64,000 nt of DNA. Origin: Anarhynchus alexandrinus (lineage: Eukaryota > Chordata > Aves > Charadriiformes > Charadriidae). This document shows, piece after piece, positions 50,095-63,024 of this stretch (the first letter of the stretch is position 1; the number at the start of each line of letters is the position of its first letter). The stretch lies in the NCBI GenBank assembly GCA_008711295.1, contig VUYV01000188.1, positions 124,001 through 188,000 of the forward strand. Reading direction: 5' to 3'. The translations under genes were made by a program, and so were the position numbers. The notes under the pieces are model-generated. The model saw only the letters and a program-made list of their open reading frames with translations, ran no database searches and was not told where the DNA came from.

Positions 50095-50420
50095 CTTTGC
50101 ATGAAGGTGATGTAGACTATCAATAATGCATCTCACCGAAATGATCCTACTACACCATAAACAACACCATAAAACTCTCCTGTCCTTCTCATTCAAACGT
50201 TGAACTGCATTTGCTATCAGAAGATGCCCGGTCATCTCCCCGCCGCTCCTTCGAACCATCCAGTTGATCGTAGCGGATCATCCCGTTGTTTTGCCGATCG
50301 CAGTCCCGCCCGGGCTAATAAGTGATACTTCAGGAGATGGCAAATACCTCCCACCGTGCAGCTGGATGATAATGCGGCTCTGTACATAGCAAATACTTCT
50401 TTTCTATGAGACGCCAATGT
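50095..50420. other. Candidate conserved non-coding block D
   Basis: CpG-containing complex sequence in an AT-rich context: 'gttgatcgtagcggatcatc', 'ttttgccgatcgcagtcccg' and the 8-bp palindrome GCCCGGGC at 50308-50315, followed by CTAATAAG. Two GATCG motifs lie about 40 bp apart. Minus-strand frames of 60-111 codons cover it but show no domain. Constraint cannot be tested here. Confidence 0.35.
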
Positions 50421-53400
50421 TATTCAGAGACACTGAAATAGTAATAAGGCTTTTTTGTTTTTTGGGGTTTTTTTTTTTTTTTTAAATGCTTGTTTGTATG
50501 AGCACATAGCAGAGGTGTAAAATGTACAGCCAGGTCCTTCCTGCAGGGTTGCCCAAGGGGCGTTGGAAACAGAAGTGTGTTCCTCACATTTTGTTTTTTT
50601 GGTGAGGTTTATTCTTTGCAATGTTTTTGAATATTCAGCCAACACTTCAGCGCTCCCTACCTTCCTCTGGGTGTTTGGGAAGGCAGGCTCTTCGCAAGCA
50701 GCTGTTCATTTTGGTGCCGCCAAGGTCCTTCGCTGCATTTCCAGTGCTGGAATTCAGCGTTACCAATAATTTATGTATGTATATCTTCACAAATGTCAAA
50801 AGTAAACCCTTAAAAATCTGAACCTGCCCTCCAAAGGCTTAAATATTTCAAAATAGCATTTAAACATCTTTTTTTTGTATGGAGTTCCTTAGCATTTTAT
50901 AAAAGTACAGGTTTACTTAATAAGCATAAGCATCTGAAAAATAGACAGTCATATGAGTTTTGCTGGGAACACAGAATGTTGGCTACAGAAAAAGCACATT
51001 CCCCACAATTAATTTAAGCAAAATAGAATGTTTAAACCCAAATATCAGCAGTGGATCCCCAGCCAAACAACACTGGTCACAATTTTAAAAAAATGTGCTA
51101 AATTGTTTCCCAACACAATTTGTGCATAGGTAGGAAGAGTCAATCACTCGGGTGATTCAGCTCTGTCCTTAGATGATATAAATTTACGGTCTTATCTACT
51201 AACTGCTTTTGAATGTGGCTACTTGTTTTTCTTCTGTATGGTATTTAGTCACACATTAGAAATGCGCAAGTGACGTAAGAAAGATGATACAATGTTTTGG
51301 TTTCCCAGCCTGGCCAATTTCTGGATTGAAGCTTCTGCTTTTTTTCATAAAAAAGGTCTTCATTTGGCTCTAAAAATATTTCCTCTGCAACGCTTAGCAA
51401 ATCTAGACTAGTTTTCATATTAAAAAATGTATTCAAATACTTTATAAAGAGTTGCGTTATATAGTGCAGCAGCCACCTCAGTGCCGGGCGAGAGCCAGTT
51501 CTGGTGTTACCCTGGCGTTGTGTTGCGATTTGAAGTGTACACAGCATCCTCTTTTACTTTACCGGGGCACAGCGGGAGGGCTGTCCTTCATCAGCAGGAA
51601 GCCCCGGTCCCCCGGTCCCACCGCACAGTGTGGCATCGTCTGGGACGCCAGGTTCACCAGCTGCGCAGGACCCATAAAATATCTGCCTGATTTTCTTCAA
51701 TAAGCACGAGCTAGAGGTTAATAATGTGGGGATGTTTGATTCCCTGCTGTTTTAAATAATTTCATGGGGAACCTAATGCGATAGGACACCAGTTAGAAAG
51801 GTTATTACCCTCATCAAACTACAGTACTTCTTTCCTATTATTGGTACCAAATTCTCGGCCTTACACCTCTTCTCCCGACTTGTACTGCAGATGTGTCTTC
51901 AAAGGGACGTTCTGCGGTGGGGTGGAGGCAGAAAATGTGATCCCCAGCCGGTGTCCTGTCAGTGTTCCTGGGGGTGTCGGTGTCCCCTCCTCACCCCGCT
52001 GGAGGGCTGCTGGCACCCCAAACATGCTTCCCACCAGGGATGGAGGGTGGTCTCACCTGCATGCTCCGAAATGCTCAGCCTGCAACCCCTGACCTAGCCA
52101 TCAGTTTTAGATTGTCTAAACATGGGAGGGTGGTCCACCACATCCCCTGGACAAGCAACCCTCTTGCCTTATGTCTCTCCTCCTTTTCTTTGCTTTTATG
52201 TCCTTTTTTTTCCAGACTGTTTAGGTGATTTAGCCCCCTTGTTTGTATATTTTTTTCTTTCTTTCTTTCCTTAAACTAAATTCCTGTCTAACGTGATTTC
52301 TCTTTGGCCCAATATTTTTATCCTTAGCCCTTTTCCTTCTCTCCCCTCCTCTTTCTCTCCTTTCAGTTGCCCTGGCTCATCTTCCACCCTGTCTTCACTT
52401 TCCCTCCATAAAAAAGATGAGATTTTGTGGTCTGCTTGGCTTTTCAATGCAGCTCTTGGGAGTGTTTTCTTGCGGTTGATAATGAAAGACTGAGTCTAAA
52501 ATGATGCTTGCATGGGGCTGCAGTGCCTTGACATTGTTGTTTGACCAAGGAAAAAACAGTTTTGTCCAGTAAAAACACAGGCTGCAGTTCATGTGTAATT
52601 AGTGAAGAAATTCTTCTACATTTTGATATATATATAAAAATATATATGCCACTCCAGAGTTTAATAAATTACCTTAAGTAATTTCTATAAGAAAAATTAT
52701 GCCTTTCTTTTTAAATGTCAAGATCTTTCTTAAGACAAAAATGTGTTTTAAGAAACAGAACATGAACTAAAAAAAAAAAATCAGCTATTTTCCCTGGGAT
52801 TCTTTTTCAGTTACAAAAGATGTTAAAAATTTGTTCATTTCTCACACTGTTTTCTCTTCCTCTTTTTTAGTGGCAAAAGGGTAGTGAGGAAGAACATTAA
52901 AACAGAAAAAGAATTTTAAGTATTTTTAAAACTTGGTAAAAATATTTTGACAGTTATTTTTTAAAATGAAAAGCATTGTTTTTGAAAGCAGCAGGGGAAA
53001 ATTTACTTTGAAGTCTTGAAACAAAAAGTGTCTTTTTCACTATAGTAACCATGTGTTACAGTTCTAAGTTATCAATAATACTCAAGACAATGCTGTGATT
53101 AGCTGTAAAAGAAAGATAATAATTTTCTGAACTTGAGAAATTTGATCCGAAGCCTGGCATCACTACGGTTCGTAGACTGATTACATTGAGTACCTGGGGT
53201 AAGCCCCTGAGTACAGTACAATGTTGGTTACACTGACCCAAACAAAAATTGAGATGGAAAATTGTTTCAGTTTAGTAAAATCCTGCAAACTGGATTTGAA
53301 GGGATGTATACCTCTTGGCAAAAAAACCTAGCCTCACCTTAAGCACTGGGTAAACATTCAGTTCTTAAAAACCTGTGGCTTAAATGCCTCGTTATATATT

Positions 53401-53500
53401 TTTCAAGATTTGCACAGATTTTCTAAGACAAGCTCAAAGGCATTTTAGTTTTGTTTTTCCAACCATCTCAAAACATACATAATGGATAGAATCTATAAAT
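50421..53500. other. Non-coding stretch with simple repeats
   Basis: T16 run at 50468-50483. AT-rich run at 52623-52650 (TATATATATA, AAAATATATAT). Pyrimidine-rich stretch at 52180-52400 with TTTC repeats near 52253-52269. A GC-rich patch at 51480-51690 has open frames in two registers but no domain. No gene is supported. Confidence 0.55.
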
Positions 53501-54120
53501 ACAATATTTACAAAAAAATCAAATACTTCTGGAAGATATTTGATTGTCACAATTGTTTGTCCCTTTCTGTCGTGCATTTATAAAGCTGAATACATTGTGA
53601 CTGAAACACACAGGGTCTCTGTGATCCGAGTGTGTGCCTGAAATCTGGTTACAATTAAATGGCTTGAAGTTATTATGAGCTTCTAGCTGGAGGGGGGCAG
53701 GTAGGAGTGGGGCCAATATAAACAACCATTCCCAAGTGATATTAGCGGTAGGAAAGTGGGTGAAATTCCCCCAGAACATTCTGCCGAAAGGCACTTATGT
53801 ACAGAACATCGTGTGCATTAATCCGCAGTTCCCCCAGTAAAGTTTGAGTTCACACATGCAGGGAAAACACTAAAAGATGGAAATTCAAGGTTTCGCTTGT
53901 TCTCAGGCACATTACTACCTATGAACCATATTTTAAAATGCATTCTGAGATTTGAGCTAATAATGTGAATGACATTCAGTGAGATTGCCAAATGCTGGTA
54001 ATTTACTTTCATTTTCACATTAATGTGGGCCCACCTGTGATGAATTGGAAACTAAATAAGCACATCAGTTTTAATTAGATATTTCAGCGGCTGGATCTAG
54101 TTAAACAGCAGCATTCATTC
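53501..54120. other. Candidate conserved non-coding block E, with overlapping palindromes
   Basis: Complex sequence free of transposons. A perfect 12-bp palindrome CACATTAATGTG (54016-54027) overlaps a perfect 10-bp palindrome GTGGGCCCAC (54025-54034), sharing three bases. TTTTAATTAGAT follows near 54071. The first palindrome contains ATTAAT, a homeodomain-like core, and CACCTGTG (an E-box) lies right after the second. A regulatory role is inference. Confidence 0.38.
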
Positions 54121-57100
54121 TTATCTATTAAACAGTCAAAGAGACTTTTGCATTCTTCACAGTAAGTTCTCTCTCCTTCCAACTCACCTTCTTTGTATTG
54201 CTTTCCTCCCTTTTCTTACTGGAATATTTTAGAGGAGATGATTTAAGCCAGTGGCATCCTACCGAGTTAATAATACAGTTATCACAGAATTGGCTGATCT
54301 AGATGATTTTCCAAATTATACAGAAATTAAGAATGCTCTCAGTATTGTTTCATTCTGCAGTGAAAACAAAACAAAAACCAAAGCAATTGGAATAAATCCA
54401 CAGTTTGGGCTTCACAAAATGGCAATGGCTTTCTATTGACAGCCATGGACTTGTACCAATGCACCTTTGGGATCAGGTTTCAGTTAATGGGTGACAATTT
54501 GGGTACCAGCTGGAACAGTTTCCACTCCTGGGTGGGCAGGGAGCTGCAAGAGGGATGGAAATATTCAGCATTGTGTCGGAAGGAGTCAGACCAGCAGCAT
54601 GGGAAAGGCTTTTTCTCCTGGGGTGGGCGCTAACAGCAAAACCTGTCTCCTGCCTCAGTTTTGCCCTGACAAGTCACCAGTAAGGCTGAAAGGCAGCTCC
54701 ATCCTTCTGAATACTCAGTGTTTCTGTTGAGGCTACCAACAAACAGTTGTTTTCTGTTTCAGGAGACAGTCATTTGCTGAAATAACACTTCTTCGTTGTT
54801 CGGTCTGAGGAATTGGTGTCTGTTTGAAGTTCAAGTGAACGCACAGATTTTTCTGTCTCTATTCCATTTTTTTCCCATTGCTTTCCCTTTTCTTTTGCAG
54901 TCTGATCCCGCCTTCCAAGGCAGTTTTCAACAGAAAACTGAGGTCTGAGCTGTTGCCGTATTGAACAAGCACGTTTCGAAGCAGCCTTGCAAGAGAGGAA
55001 GGGCACCAGGTTGAATCATAATCTAGTTTTTATTCTTCTGAAACATCTTGATAGATTGAATGACAACTTTTTTTAAAAAAAATGTATGCAGTTATATTTC
55101 TCTCTGTCTATAATATTAACTTAGGTAACTATTTCTAGAGATATTAATTAATGATTAACAACATAGCAGATGTAGGTGTAACCTAGCAGGGATGAATTTT
55201 GAACTAGAGCCTTCATCGTGCCTCTAATTTCTACTCACTTTTCCTATAAGTGGTGAGAAACTTGGAACAGCTTTCAGGAGAGCAGCTGATACTGGTAAAG
55301 CTGATGTTTTGACTTACAACTAGCTTTGTGGCTTCATGACTTCTGACTCTATTTTTCTGATTGGTGTTTCTGAAGAAAGGGCAAACAAGTTCATAAACAC
55401 AGAGGATACAGTGGTAGTGAAAAACAGCTTTATTGTGAGCCAGGAAAACATGTGTGAACACCTTGACAAATATTTGCCCATGTCCTGGCTTGTTGCACTG
55501 ACATTTCAACCTACCAGCTAAGAAATATTTTTTTTTGGGTGCATTTTATGAGTAACTGAGTTGTTCAGAATGAGCACTGGAAATAGCAGGGAGAGCCTGC
55601 TATCTAATTCAGATTTCAGGCAGTTTCATTTAAAAAGATGTATGTTCTTACGCAAAACTCTTCAGCATTAAGGCTCAAGACTGATGGTCCAGAGCTGACC
55701 CTGCTCTCTGAGCCTAACCCGTGATGTTAACTCAGCACATACCCCTGCTACGGTGGTCTAGAAGACATTGTGTAAGAGAGATTTCCAGAAGATCCTTACA
55801 GGCTTTCCTTCCCCAAACCCTCTCTGAAAGGGGGAAGCAGTCCTCCAAATAGTCCTGACCTGCTGAAAATAAAATTGGGCTGACAGCTTCACAAACCCAA
55901 ACGTATTGCTTTAAGCCTATTCCAAAGCATTTAAACAGACAAACATATTTTGATGAAAATGTTTCATGTAGTAACTTTAAAGAAAGAGATGAGATAAATG
56001 AACACAGGTATATAGCGTGGAAAACACATTTTAGCAAATATCAGGTCATGCCTGGTTTTGGACAGCCTCCCTGCTCCCAGGTCAAGCAGAGGTTCATAGG
56101 AAAGTCTGGCTGAAGCTGAATTTTGAAGACTATGGGCAGCTGAAGAGGACTTAAGTTTCTCTCTCCAGGTGAGGTTGTGTGTTGCAGTCAGATGTGAATG
56201 GGAAACTATTTTCTGGTTTTGGTTTTGTGATGTGCACAGCACAACAGCAGCTCCTGATTTCTCATACCTATGTTTCTCTTGTCAAGTCTTCTACATTTTC
56301 CAGGCATGCTGCTGCACTTCAGAAGCAGCTGCTTTCTAATGAGCTTGCCCCCCTCTTCTCAAATGTTGCAACACAACTTCCAAATCTTGGCTAAAATTTA
56401 GTCATTTTTTCTCAGCTGAACTAAGTTGAGGGTGGCGTCTGACCTGCCTCTCTGCTGTTTTTAAAGAAGGCGGATCTGGGGACACTTGGGAAGTGTCTAA
56501 TTTGCCCCTTAACTCCACCATGTTTTAGACATCTGTGCAACCCTCCCCTAAATGCAAAGATTAGGGAGAATTAATGCTACAGTGATGCACCTTTTTTGGT
56601 TTGAGTAGTCCTTGGCTTCTAGATAGTCGTTTTCATAATTAAAACACCTGAGTTTTTAAAAAACACCTCTCAGATCCTAGTCTTGCAAAAGCGCTGTGCA
56701 TAGTAATGCATATCAATTTCTAGATTATCTGAATCATCCTGCAAGCCCGCTGTGAAATGGCATTTTTGGCAAAACCTGTGACCCTCCTTTAATTTGGGGC
56801 AGTGCACAGAATCCATGCAATGAGAAAGAAAGGGTGGTCCAGGAGCAGCAGCCAGGCAAGGGCGGACTGAGCTTGCTCTGCCTCCCAGTAGCCGGTTGTT
56901 CAGAGGGCCCGACCCCACAGTCCAACCCCACAGCTATCCAGCAGACATCAGGGAAATAACACAGCTCTCTCCCTTTTTCTGAAATTGGGGGTGGGGGATA
57001 ATGCTTAGCTGCTGAAGAGAGGGAATAGAATTAAAGCTAAATCTAGAAAGCGCCTTGAATCTTGTGTAGAGCTACTTGACGGAAATGTCAGAGAATAAGG

Positions 57101-60100
57101 CACTATCATGTGCGAATGGTGTGTAAATACTAAGGCATTAAAGGGTATTTTATAATTCAGATAAAATGTTGTTCAGAAAGGCAGATATTTCCAGGATAGA
57201 GCTCATTCAAAATGTGTGAGAGAGAAAAATGGGTTAAATTTTCTAGGCAGATATTGACTCATCATATCATAACAAAACCTGCTAGAGCTGGTTAATGATG
57301 TGTCTGATACTTCAGCAAGTGACATAATGTTGAAATTTGGAATCAAAGCTGTCAGGAAATTGCTCCTTGCTCAAACACAAGATATTCATGATGAAAACCT
57401 GTTGTAATCTCCCTCTCCTGAGCCATTATGCTAAAGGGGCAAGAGGGAGTATTGCCTGGTGACATTTCTTTCTGATCCTTCTTGAAGTGCTGCAGCTTTT
57501 CAGAGAAGTTTCTAGGCATGGTTTCCTCTCATGACTGCTAATATGATACGGCAGTCCTTCAAAGGAGCGGAACGCGTAGGGCTGCAGCTTTGGGGCTTAT
57601 TTATGCAATCAGCAAATAGGATTTTTTTTTTTCCCCAGCTAAATAGCTCAACCTACAAATAGTAAACTCAAGGGCACAGTCCTTTCCACACTGCGCTCCC
57701 ACTTTGTGCCTCTTTTTAGGGTAGAAGCCATAGTCTCTGAAGCTGTGGTTCCCCCAGCTTGCTGCTTGGAGGTGGAGTGGGATAATGCCAGGAAAGAATC
57801 TGCTCTGGATTGTCTCTTCCAGAAGGCAAAATTGCCAGTGTTCTATTGTGTAGCAGTGTTTGCTGGTCAGCTCTACCAACAAACTGATGCAATAGGAGTG
57901 CTATGGAAAGGAATTCATACCTATATCGTGGTGCAAATCATTAAGGAAGAAGTTTGCTAAAATATTTAAAGCTATTTGCACGACTGTGTTGCTAAATTCT
58001 CCTCCTGTGATGTGAAGAGAGGTAGGTGGAAGTTTTAGCTTTGAGACTGACTCCCTTCTAACCTTCTTCAGCTCAGCAAAGCTGTCTACCTTTTATTTTT
58101 ATTTTTCTCGTGTTCCAAGACTAACTTAATGCTTTAACACAGCATGTAGGTGCCCAGGGATGGAATCCACTCTCTGTACTTTAAGGCCTGAATTAGGGGC
58201 ACTGACACATTTAGGATGGGTAATAAAGGTGAATGAATTTGTCCCTGCCTGTATTCCTTCAATGGGCATTGACGTGGCTAAACGGGGGATGTCGGGTCCA
58301 CTGATGAATCAGTTTCTGAGCTGCCGCTCCTGGCTGCTCCTGGGGTGGGAGCGCAGTGTCCCGCAGGCAGCGCAGCTCCGTGGGCACGGGGCTCCTGCTG
58401 CACGTGCAAGCAGTCGAGTCGCTAAACGCAGGGGCAATTGCTGTCATAATTAAGCGTAGGTCTGACCGCATTTGGGCTTTGGGAAGATTTAGGCAGAGCT
58501 CAGGCGGGATGATTGCTTACGCCTGGATCACAAGGAGGTACTTGCTGGCATACATTTTTTTGATTGTGTATATGGGGTTAGATTTAAGAGCCCAAGGATC
58601 CTCAGGCTCTGCATGGAGGTGCCTAATGAATTTAAACATCTAGAAATCTGGGCAAATTGCTCCACCTTGATCCCCCCAACACATACTGAAGGCCTATCAA
58701 GAAAATATCAATTTAGATTAAAGCAACATTCAGGTTTAACAAACAATCTTAAAATCAATCAGGGTAAATCACTGCAGTGGTTTGTCTGAACTGGGAGTCA
58801 GGAATCCACAGACCCCTGAGCTAAACAAAAAGGCATCAGAGCCCCAAAACTGGGGGCTGAGCGACACAATGAAGATGACCAGAGCCCTCGAGTTTCCATT
58901 TTCTGCATGGTGCTTACTCCAGTTGTTTGCACACTCATAAGCAGTCACCATGCAGTCCCACAGCATTGCTGGCTTAGTGTGGGGCTGGATCTCACCTCGC
59001 TCCAACCACCACCAGTTCAGACCGAGCACTGCCTACCCAGGGCAGTCTCACTGGTACCAGCAGTATCAGGGCTGTGTTTAAAATGTCACATTCTCTTAAT
59101 CCAGCTCTACGTGTCTCTAACCCATACATTTATTTTGAAAATTAATACTTTTTTGGAAGAAGAAAGTAATATTATGTCTGCAACATTTATTTATAGTAGT
59201 TGCCAAATGGTACTTTGGGGATTCTCCTTTTTTTAAATCAGCTAACGAGGGAGCAAATCCTCTATCAAAACTGTGAAACAGCTTCATGGTTCTTCTATAA
59301 ACATTTTGGTAGCACTACAACTCTTGCTTTACCTCCTTCTTCCTAAGCCAGCCCCGTTTCTTCTTTTTTTTTTTTTTAATTAAGACTTGCATTGCAGTGA
59401 GGCACCAGTAGCAGGGGAATATTTCTGACTACATTTTTGAGAGAGGATCTGCTTTCAGCCTGGCATTTGATGCCCCTCTCCTGGAAAAGGGGCTGCGTCA
59501 GACCTTCCCATTCTGCAATGTTTCCTGCTCGCAGCCCAAGGTGGCTCGTTCCTGGGGCTGCTGCCTCTTGTGAATCGCTCTCTGTGCCGGTGTTTGGTTG
59601 TTTCTCCCTAAGCCATTGACTATGGGCTGCTGCTGAAAGGGGCTTTGGTCCCCCTTTTCCCCAAAAGAGAAGTTATCCGCCAGATCAGTTTGCTGAACTG
59701 GTTTTCCATGCACCCATGAGATGTCTAGATCTGATGCAAGGTTGGGAGAAGGGAAGAGAAAATGGGGGCAAGACAAGCATATAAGCAGGGCTGCCCCTTT
59801 TGGAGGTAACTTGCCTTTACCCTGATGAAAGGACAATGTCAAGCTGTCCCCTGTGGCACCTGCTTTCCTCTTCTTGCAGTCTAGGGGTTTAGATGGAGGG
59901 CTCTCAGTCCTCCTGCAGCTGTCCTTGTGGTGGTGCCCATCAGCCTGCAGGACAGATGGCTCTGCCGTGCCCCAGCTGCTGAGCCACCCCTGGCATCTCA
60001 GGGAAGCCTGGTACCGGGGCTGGTTTTCCTTGATACACCCCGCTGCCTTTTGCAGCGGTCCAGCAGCTGCTCCGGGAGCAGCCCAGCCTTCTGGTTAGCA

Positions 60101-60359
60101 TTGAGGGGACAGACAGCTGTGGCTGGTAAACCCTACATCTGCCCCAGAGTCCTGGCTGCGGGTGGGTGAACAGTAGCCCCCGGTCCCCAGGATGCATCCC
60201 TATGGCTCCAGGGAACAGGGTCTCCTCGCAGTGTTGCTTGCAGCTCCAGGGCTGCTGCTGGTGTACAGATGCAATGGGAGACTTTTCTGGTAGGAAAGAT
60301 GCTGGTCTACCAGCGCTCTCCTCAACCCAGGCTTGCAGATGCCAGGAGTAGCGTGTTGG
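54121..60359. other. Non-coding stretch with a few splice-like signals
   Basis: No gene I can support over about 6.2 kb. Polypyrimidine tracts ending in CAG occur at 54900 and 59879, discussed in the findings. T runs near 57625-57635 and 59364-59377. GC-rich patches at 58300-58480 and 59850-60350 give long chance frames. An 84-codon frame at 57706-57960 has no recognisable domain. Confidence 0.5.
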
Positions 60360-60600
60360 TGAGAGACTGCATCCACGGGAGAAGATTGCGGGGCTATTTA
60401 ATTCAATAAATGCCTCGCTGAGATCTTTAGAACAGCTTCAGATCTATAAAGCTACTTCAGTGAGTTCATATCCTGAATAAATATTGTGCAGTTAGCTTCT
60501 CCCTCGTGTACTAAAGTATGACAGCGTGATGCCGTGTTGACAGCGAATGTAGCACGAGAGGGCTAAGACCAGAAAGAGCACCCCATTTTCATTCAAGTTG
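60360..60600. other. Candidate conserved non-coding block F
   Basis: Complex AT-balanced sequence with 'gggctatttaattcaataaa' and retained CpGs ('gacagcgtgatgccgtg', 'gacagcgaatgtagcacgag'). No repeat recognised. Included as a weak candidate because it lies next to the TAAT-dense block at 60781-60905. Confidence 0.25.
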
Positions 60601-60780
60601 GTTATCTGGGTATTTTCAGATTCCCGTGTCTGTGGGTGAAAAGCCTCCTGTGAATGAGATGTATGTTATTTTCTGGTTATTTTAAATGTCAAAATGCATT
60701 TTAGTTTGAAGTATTTAATATCAAAAATAAATTCCTGTTCTCTCAGCAGAAGTATATCATATTTTAGTGCCCGTTGCTCT

Positions 60781-60905
60781 CAGGTTTTCAATTAGAACTT
60801 TGAATCACATTCCTGATTAGTAACAAGCAATCAATCATAATTAATTAGTTAAAATGTTCAACCGTTAAAATCATTACCATTAATTAAAATAATTATCTCT
60901 ATTTT
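60781..60905. promoter_or_regulatory. TAAT-dense candidate homeodomain-binding cluster
   Basis: In about 125 bp there are roughly ten TAAT/ATTA cores, including the palindrome TAATTAATTA at 60838-60847, which has the TAATNNATTA layout of paired-type homeodomain dimer sites. CATTAATTAAAATAATTA follows near 60879-60896. AT-rich DNA produces such motifs by chance, so density alone is weak evidence. The ordered, non-tandem sequence favours function. Confidence 0.3.
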
Positions 60906-62400
60906 GGCTGCACTTCATTGCCATTTCAGGGAAATGTGTTGCTTAACTCTACCTTTTGCACTCAGTATGGGATTGTGGTGACTAAAATGCGTATGAGGGG
61001 TGGGGGCATGACTTTCGAAAAGCTGGCTTTTGTAGTACAGTTTTAGTTAGGTTTAAATAGATGTAAGTATCTCAATTATTTGTATTTTTAGTAAAGTTAT
61101 TTCTCCTTAGCTTAAGAATATATCTAATAACTGAAGAGATACGGCGTCCAGACAGTTAGTTCATTTCAGAGGAATTTATTTTTTCTATATCTATGCTTCA
61201 CAAGTCTCTCCATAAATAAAATACAACATCGATATTTTGGTGGTATTATGCTGGATATCCTTCTTCATAGAGACCACTTTTGTCAAGCTATATGCTGATG
61301 AAAGTAAACTTTGATTAACCACCATGGAAAAGGAATGGTTCTGTTTTTACTGAACAAATATCCTTGATTCGGGAAGGAAAGTATAAGAAAAGGATTTAAC
61401 CTTCACAAGAGGGGCATAGACCCACTGGACATGAAATCTCAGATTGTCATTATTGCAGCTGCCCCTTGATTGAGTCAAATATCTCATGTTTCCCAGAAAG
61501 CCAGTAGCTCTTGTGTTCGGTACCAGCCAACAGATATTATCTTGGGATAACAAGGAGAGGTAGGAATTTCATCCATGTGTGTGATTGTGTCAGATATGCT
61601 TCTTAATGTGCAGGTTGATATAAAATTCAAAGATCATTAGAGTGACCACTAATTGCTTTGTTACTACATGAGTTCCCCAGTTTCATGAAAGACATTTGCA
61701 TCCCCAAAGGAGTGAACTGGCGCTGCCCCTCAAACAGAAAGGACTAGACAAGATTTGAAAAGAAAGTCTGAATCCGCCTCAGTCCCTGGGAGGACTTAAA
61801 AGGTTAACAATAAGAGGAATACATACCACTAAGAAATTTTTTGTTCTGAAATATGCAACCTGAGAAGTAAGACATGCAGGAAGATAAAATCCATCAAAAA
61901 GTAGGTCTTTCAGAGTTTGTAAAGAGAAAGACAAGCCTTTCCAGTTAAAGTGCGGGCAGATTAAATATAAGGTATTCCCCCACCACCACTCAATTTCTTT
62001 ACCTGTCTCTTAAATGGTTATTTGAAAAAGACCTGTCCATTTTGAATGTTATGAATAATGGTTGAGTAAAGAGTTATTTCACTGTAGCTGGATACGAGCA
62101 ATACATTGCTTGCTCGGGGTATAGTGGATCCCTAAACTATAACATCTCTAAACTACAGCACTCCTGTACCTCTACACACCCCTGCTCCCCAGTAGTCACT
62201 GCAGTGCCACGGGTAATGGTGTGAGACCTGGAGGAGCAGCACAAGGTGGATGGGGAGCTTAGAGGTCAGTAGAGGAGGAAGCGCCTTCCTTACAGCTACT
62301 CCTTGTGGTTGTAAACTGGTTGCAAGGCTTTCTGCTTTTGCACAGCATGCTTCAACTCTGAGCAGCCCAGGAGGGTTTCTTCTGTCTTAGGTACCACTGA
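60906..62400. other. Non-coding stretch, no gene seen
   Basis: No supported gene or transposon up to the CR1 junction near 62401. Confidence 0.5.
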
Positions 62401-62712
62401 ATTCTTTGAGCATAAGTTTACTTCTGGAGGCCGTCTAGTCCAAGCACCCTGCACAAGCATGGTCAGCCACAGCAGGTTGTCCAGGACTGCGTCCAGTTGG
62501 GTTATATCTCCAAGGATAGAGACTCCAGAGCCTCTCTAGGCAACCTCTGTCAGTGTTTGACCACCCTTACTGTAAAAAAGTTTTTTTCTTGTGTTTAAAC
62601 AAAATTTATTGCATTTGAGTTTGTGTTCATCACCTCTTGTCCTGTCACTGGAAATTTCTGAGAAGTGTCTGGTTATGTGTTCTTTACCCCCTCCCATGAG
62701 GTTATTATTCCT
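62401..62712 (-). mobile_element. Decayed CR1 LINE 3' fragment
   Basis: Minus-strand CR1. On the plus strand 'ctggaggccgtctagtccaa', 'ttatatctccaaggatagag' and 'actccagagcctctctagg' are followed by 'gtgtttgaccacccttactg' and 'taaaaaagtttttttcttg', then 'cctcttgtcctgtcactgg' and 'ccctcccatgagg'. This is the CR1 3' region and ORF2 C-terminus in reverse. The tail repeat is lost. Stops and indels mark it as an older copy of another subfamily. Confidence 0.88.
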
Positions 62713-63024
62713 CCTGTTATTCCTCTTCTTATTTCTCCATGCTTCAGTTGGTGAAGATTTCCTGTACTTATAAAAATGGTCAGCACACACTTGGGTCACT
62801 TTGGTCTGAAATACGGCCTTAATTTCCTGGAACCGTGATTTGGATAGCTATTCATTGCGAGACCTCTCTGTGCCCACCCAGGACCTTTTTGCTGTGTAGC
62901 TATTTCTTTAATTTGTGTAATATCACCTTACAGGTTTAACAGTCTGCTATGAGGATGACAGGCATAAATGTGCCCTTTGAAAAATCTTTTTTATGTGGAA
63001 GGTGGACGATGTCTACCTAAGACA
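62713..63024. other. Non-coding spacer
   Basis: No gene or repeat recognised between the CR1 and the MIR. Confidence 0.45.

Noticed and set aside
59498..60197. Frames of 80-114 codons on both strands
   Set aside because: GC-rich patch with shadows in several frames and no recognisable protein.
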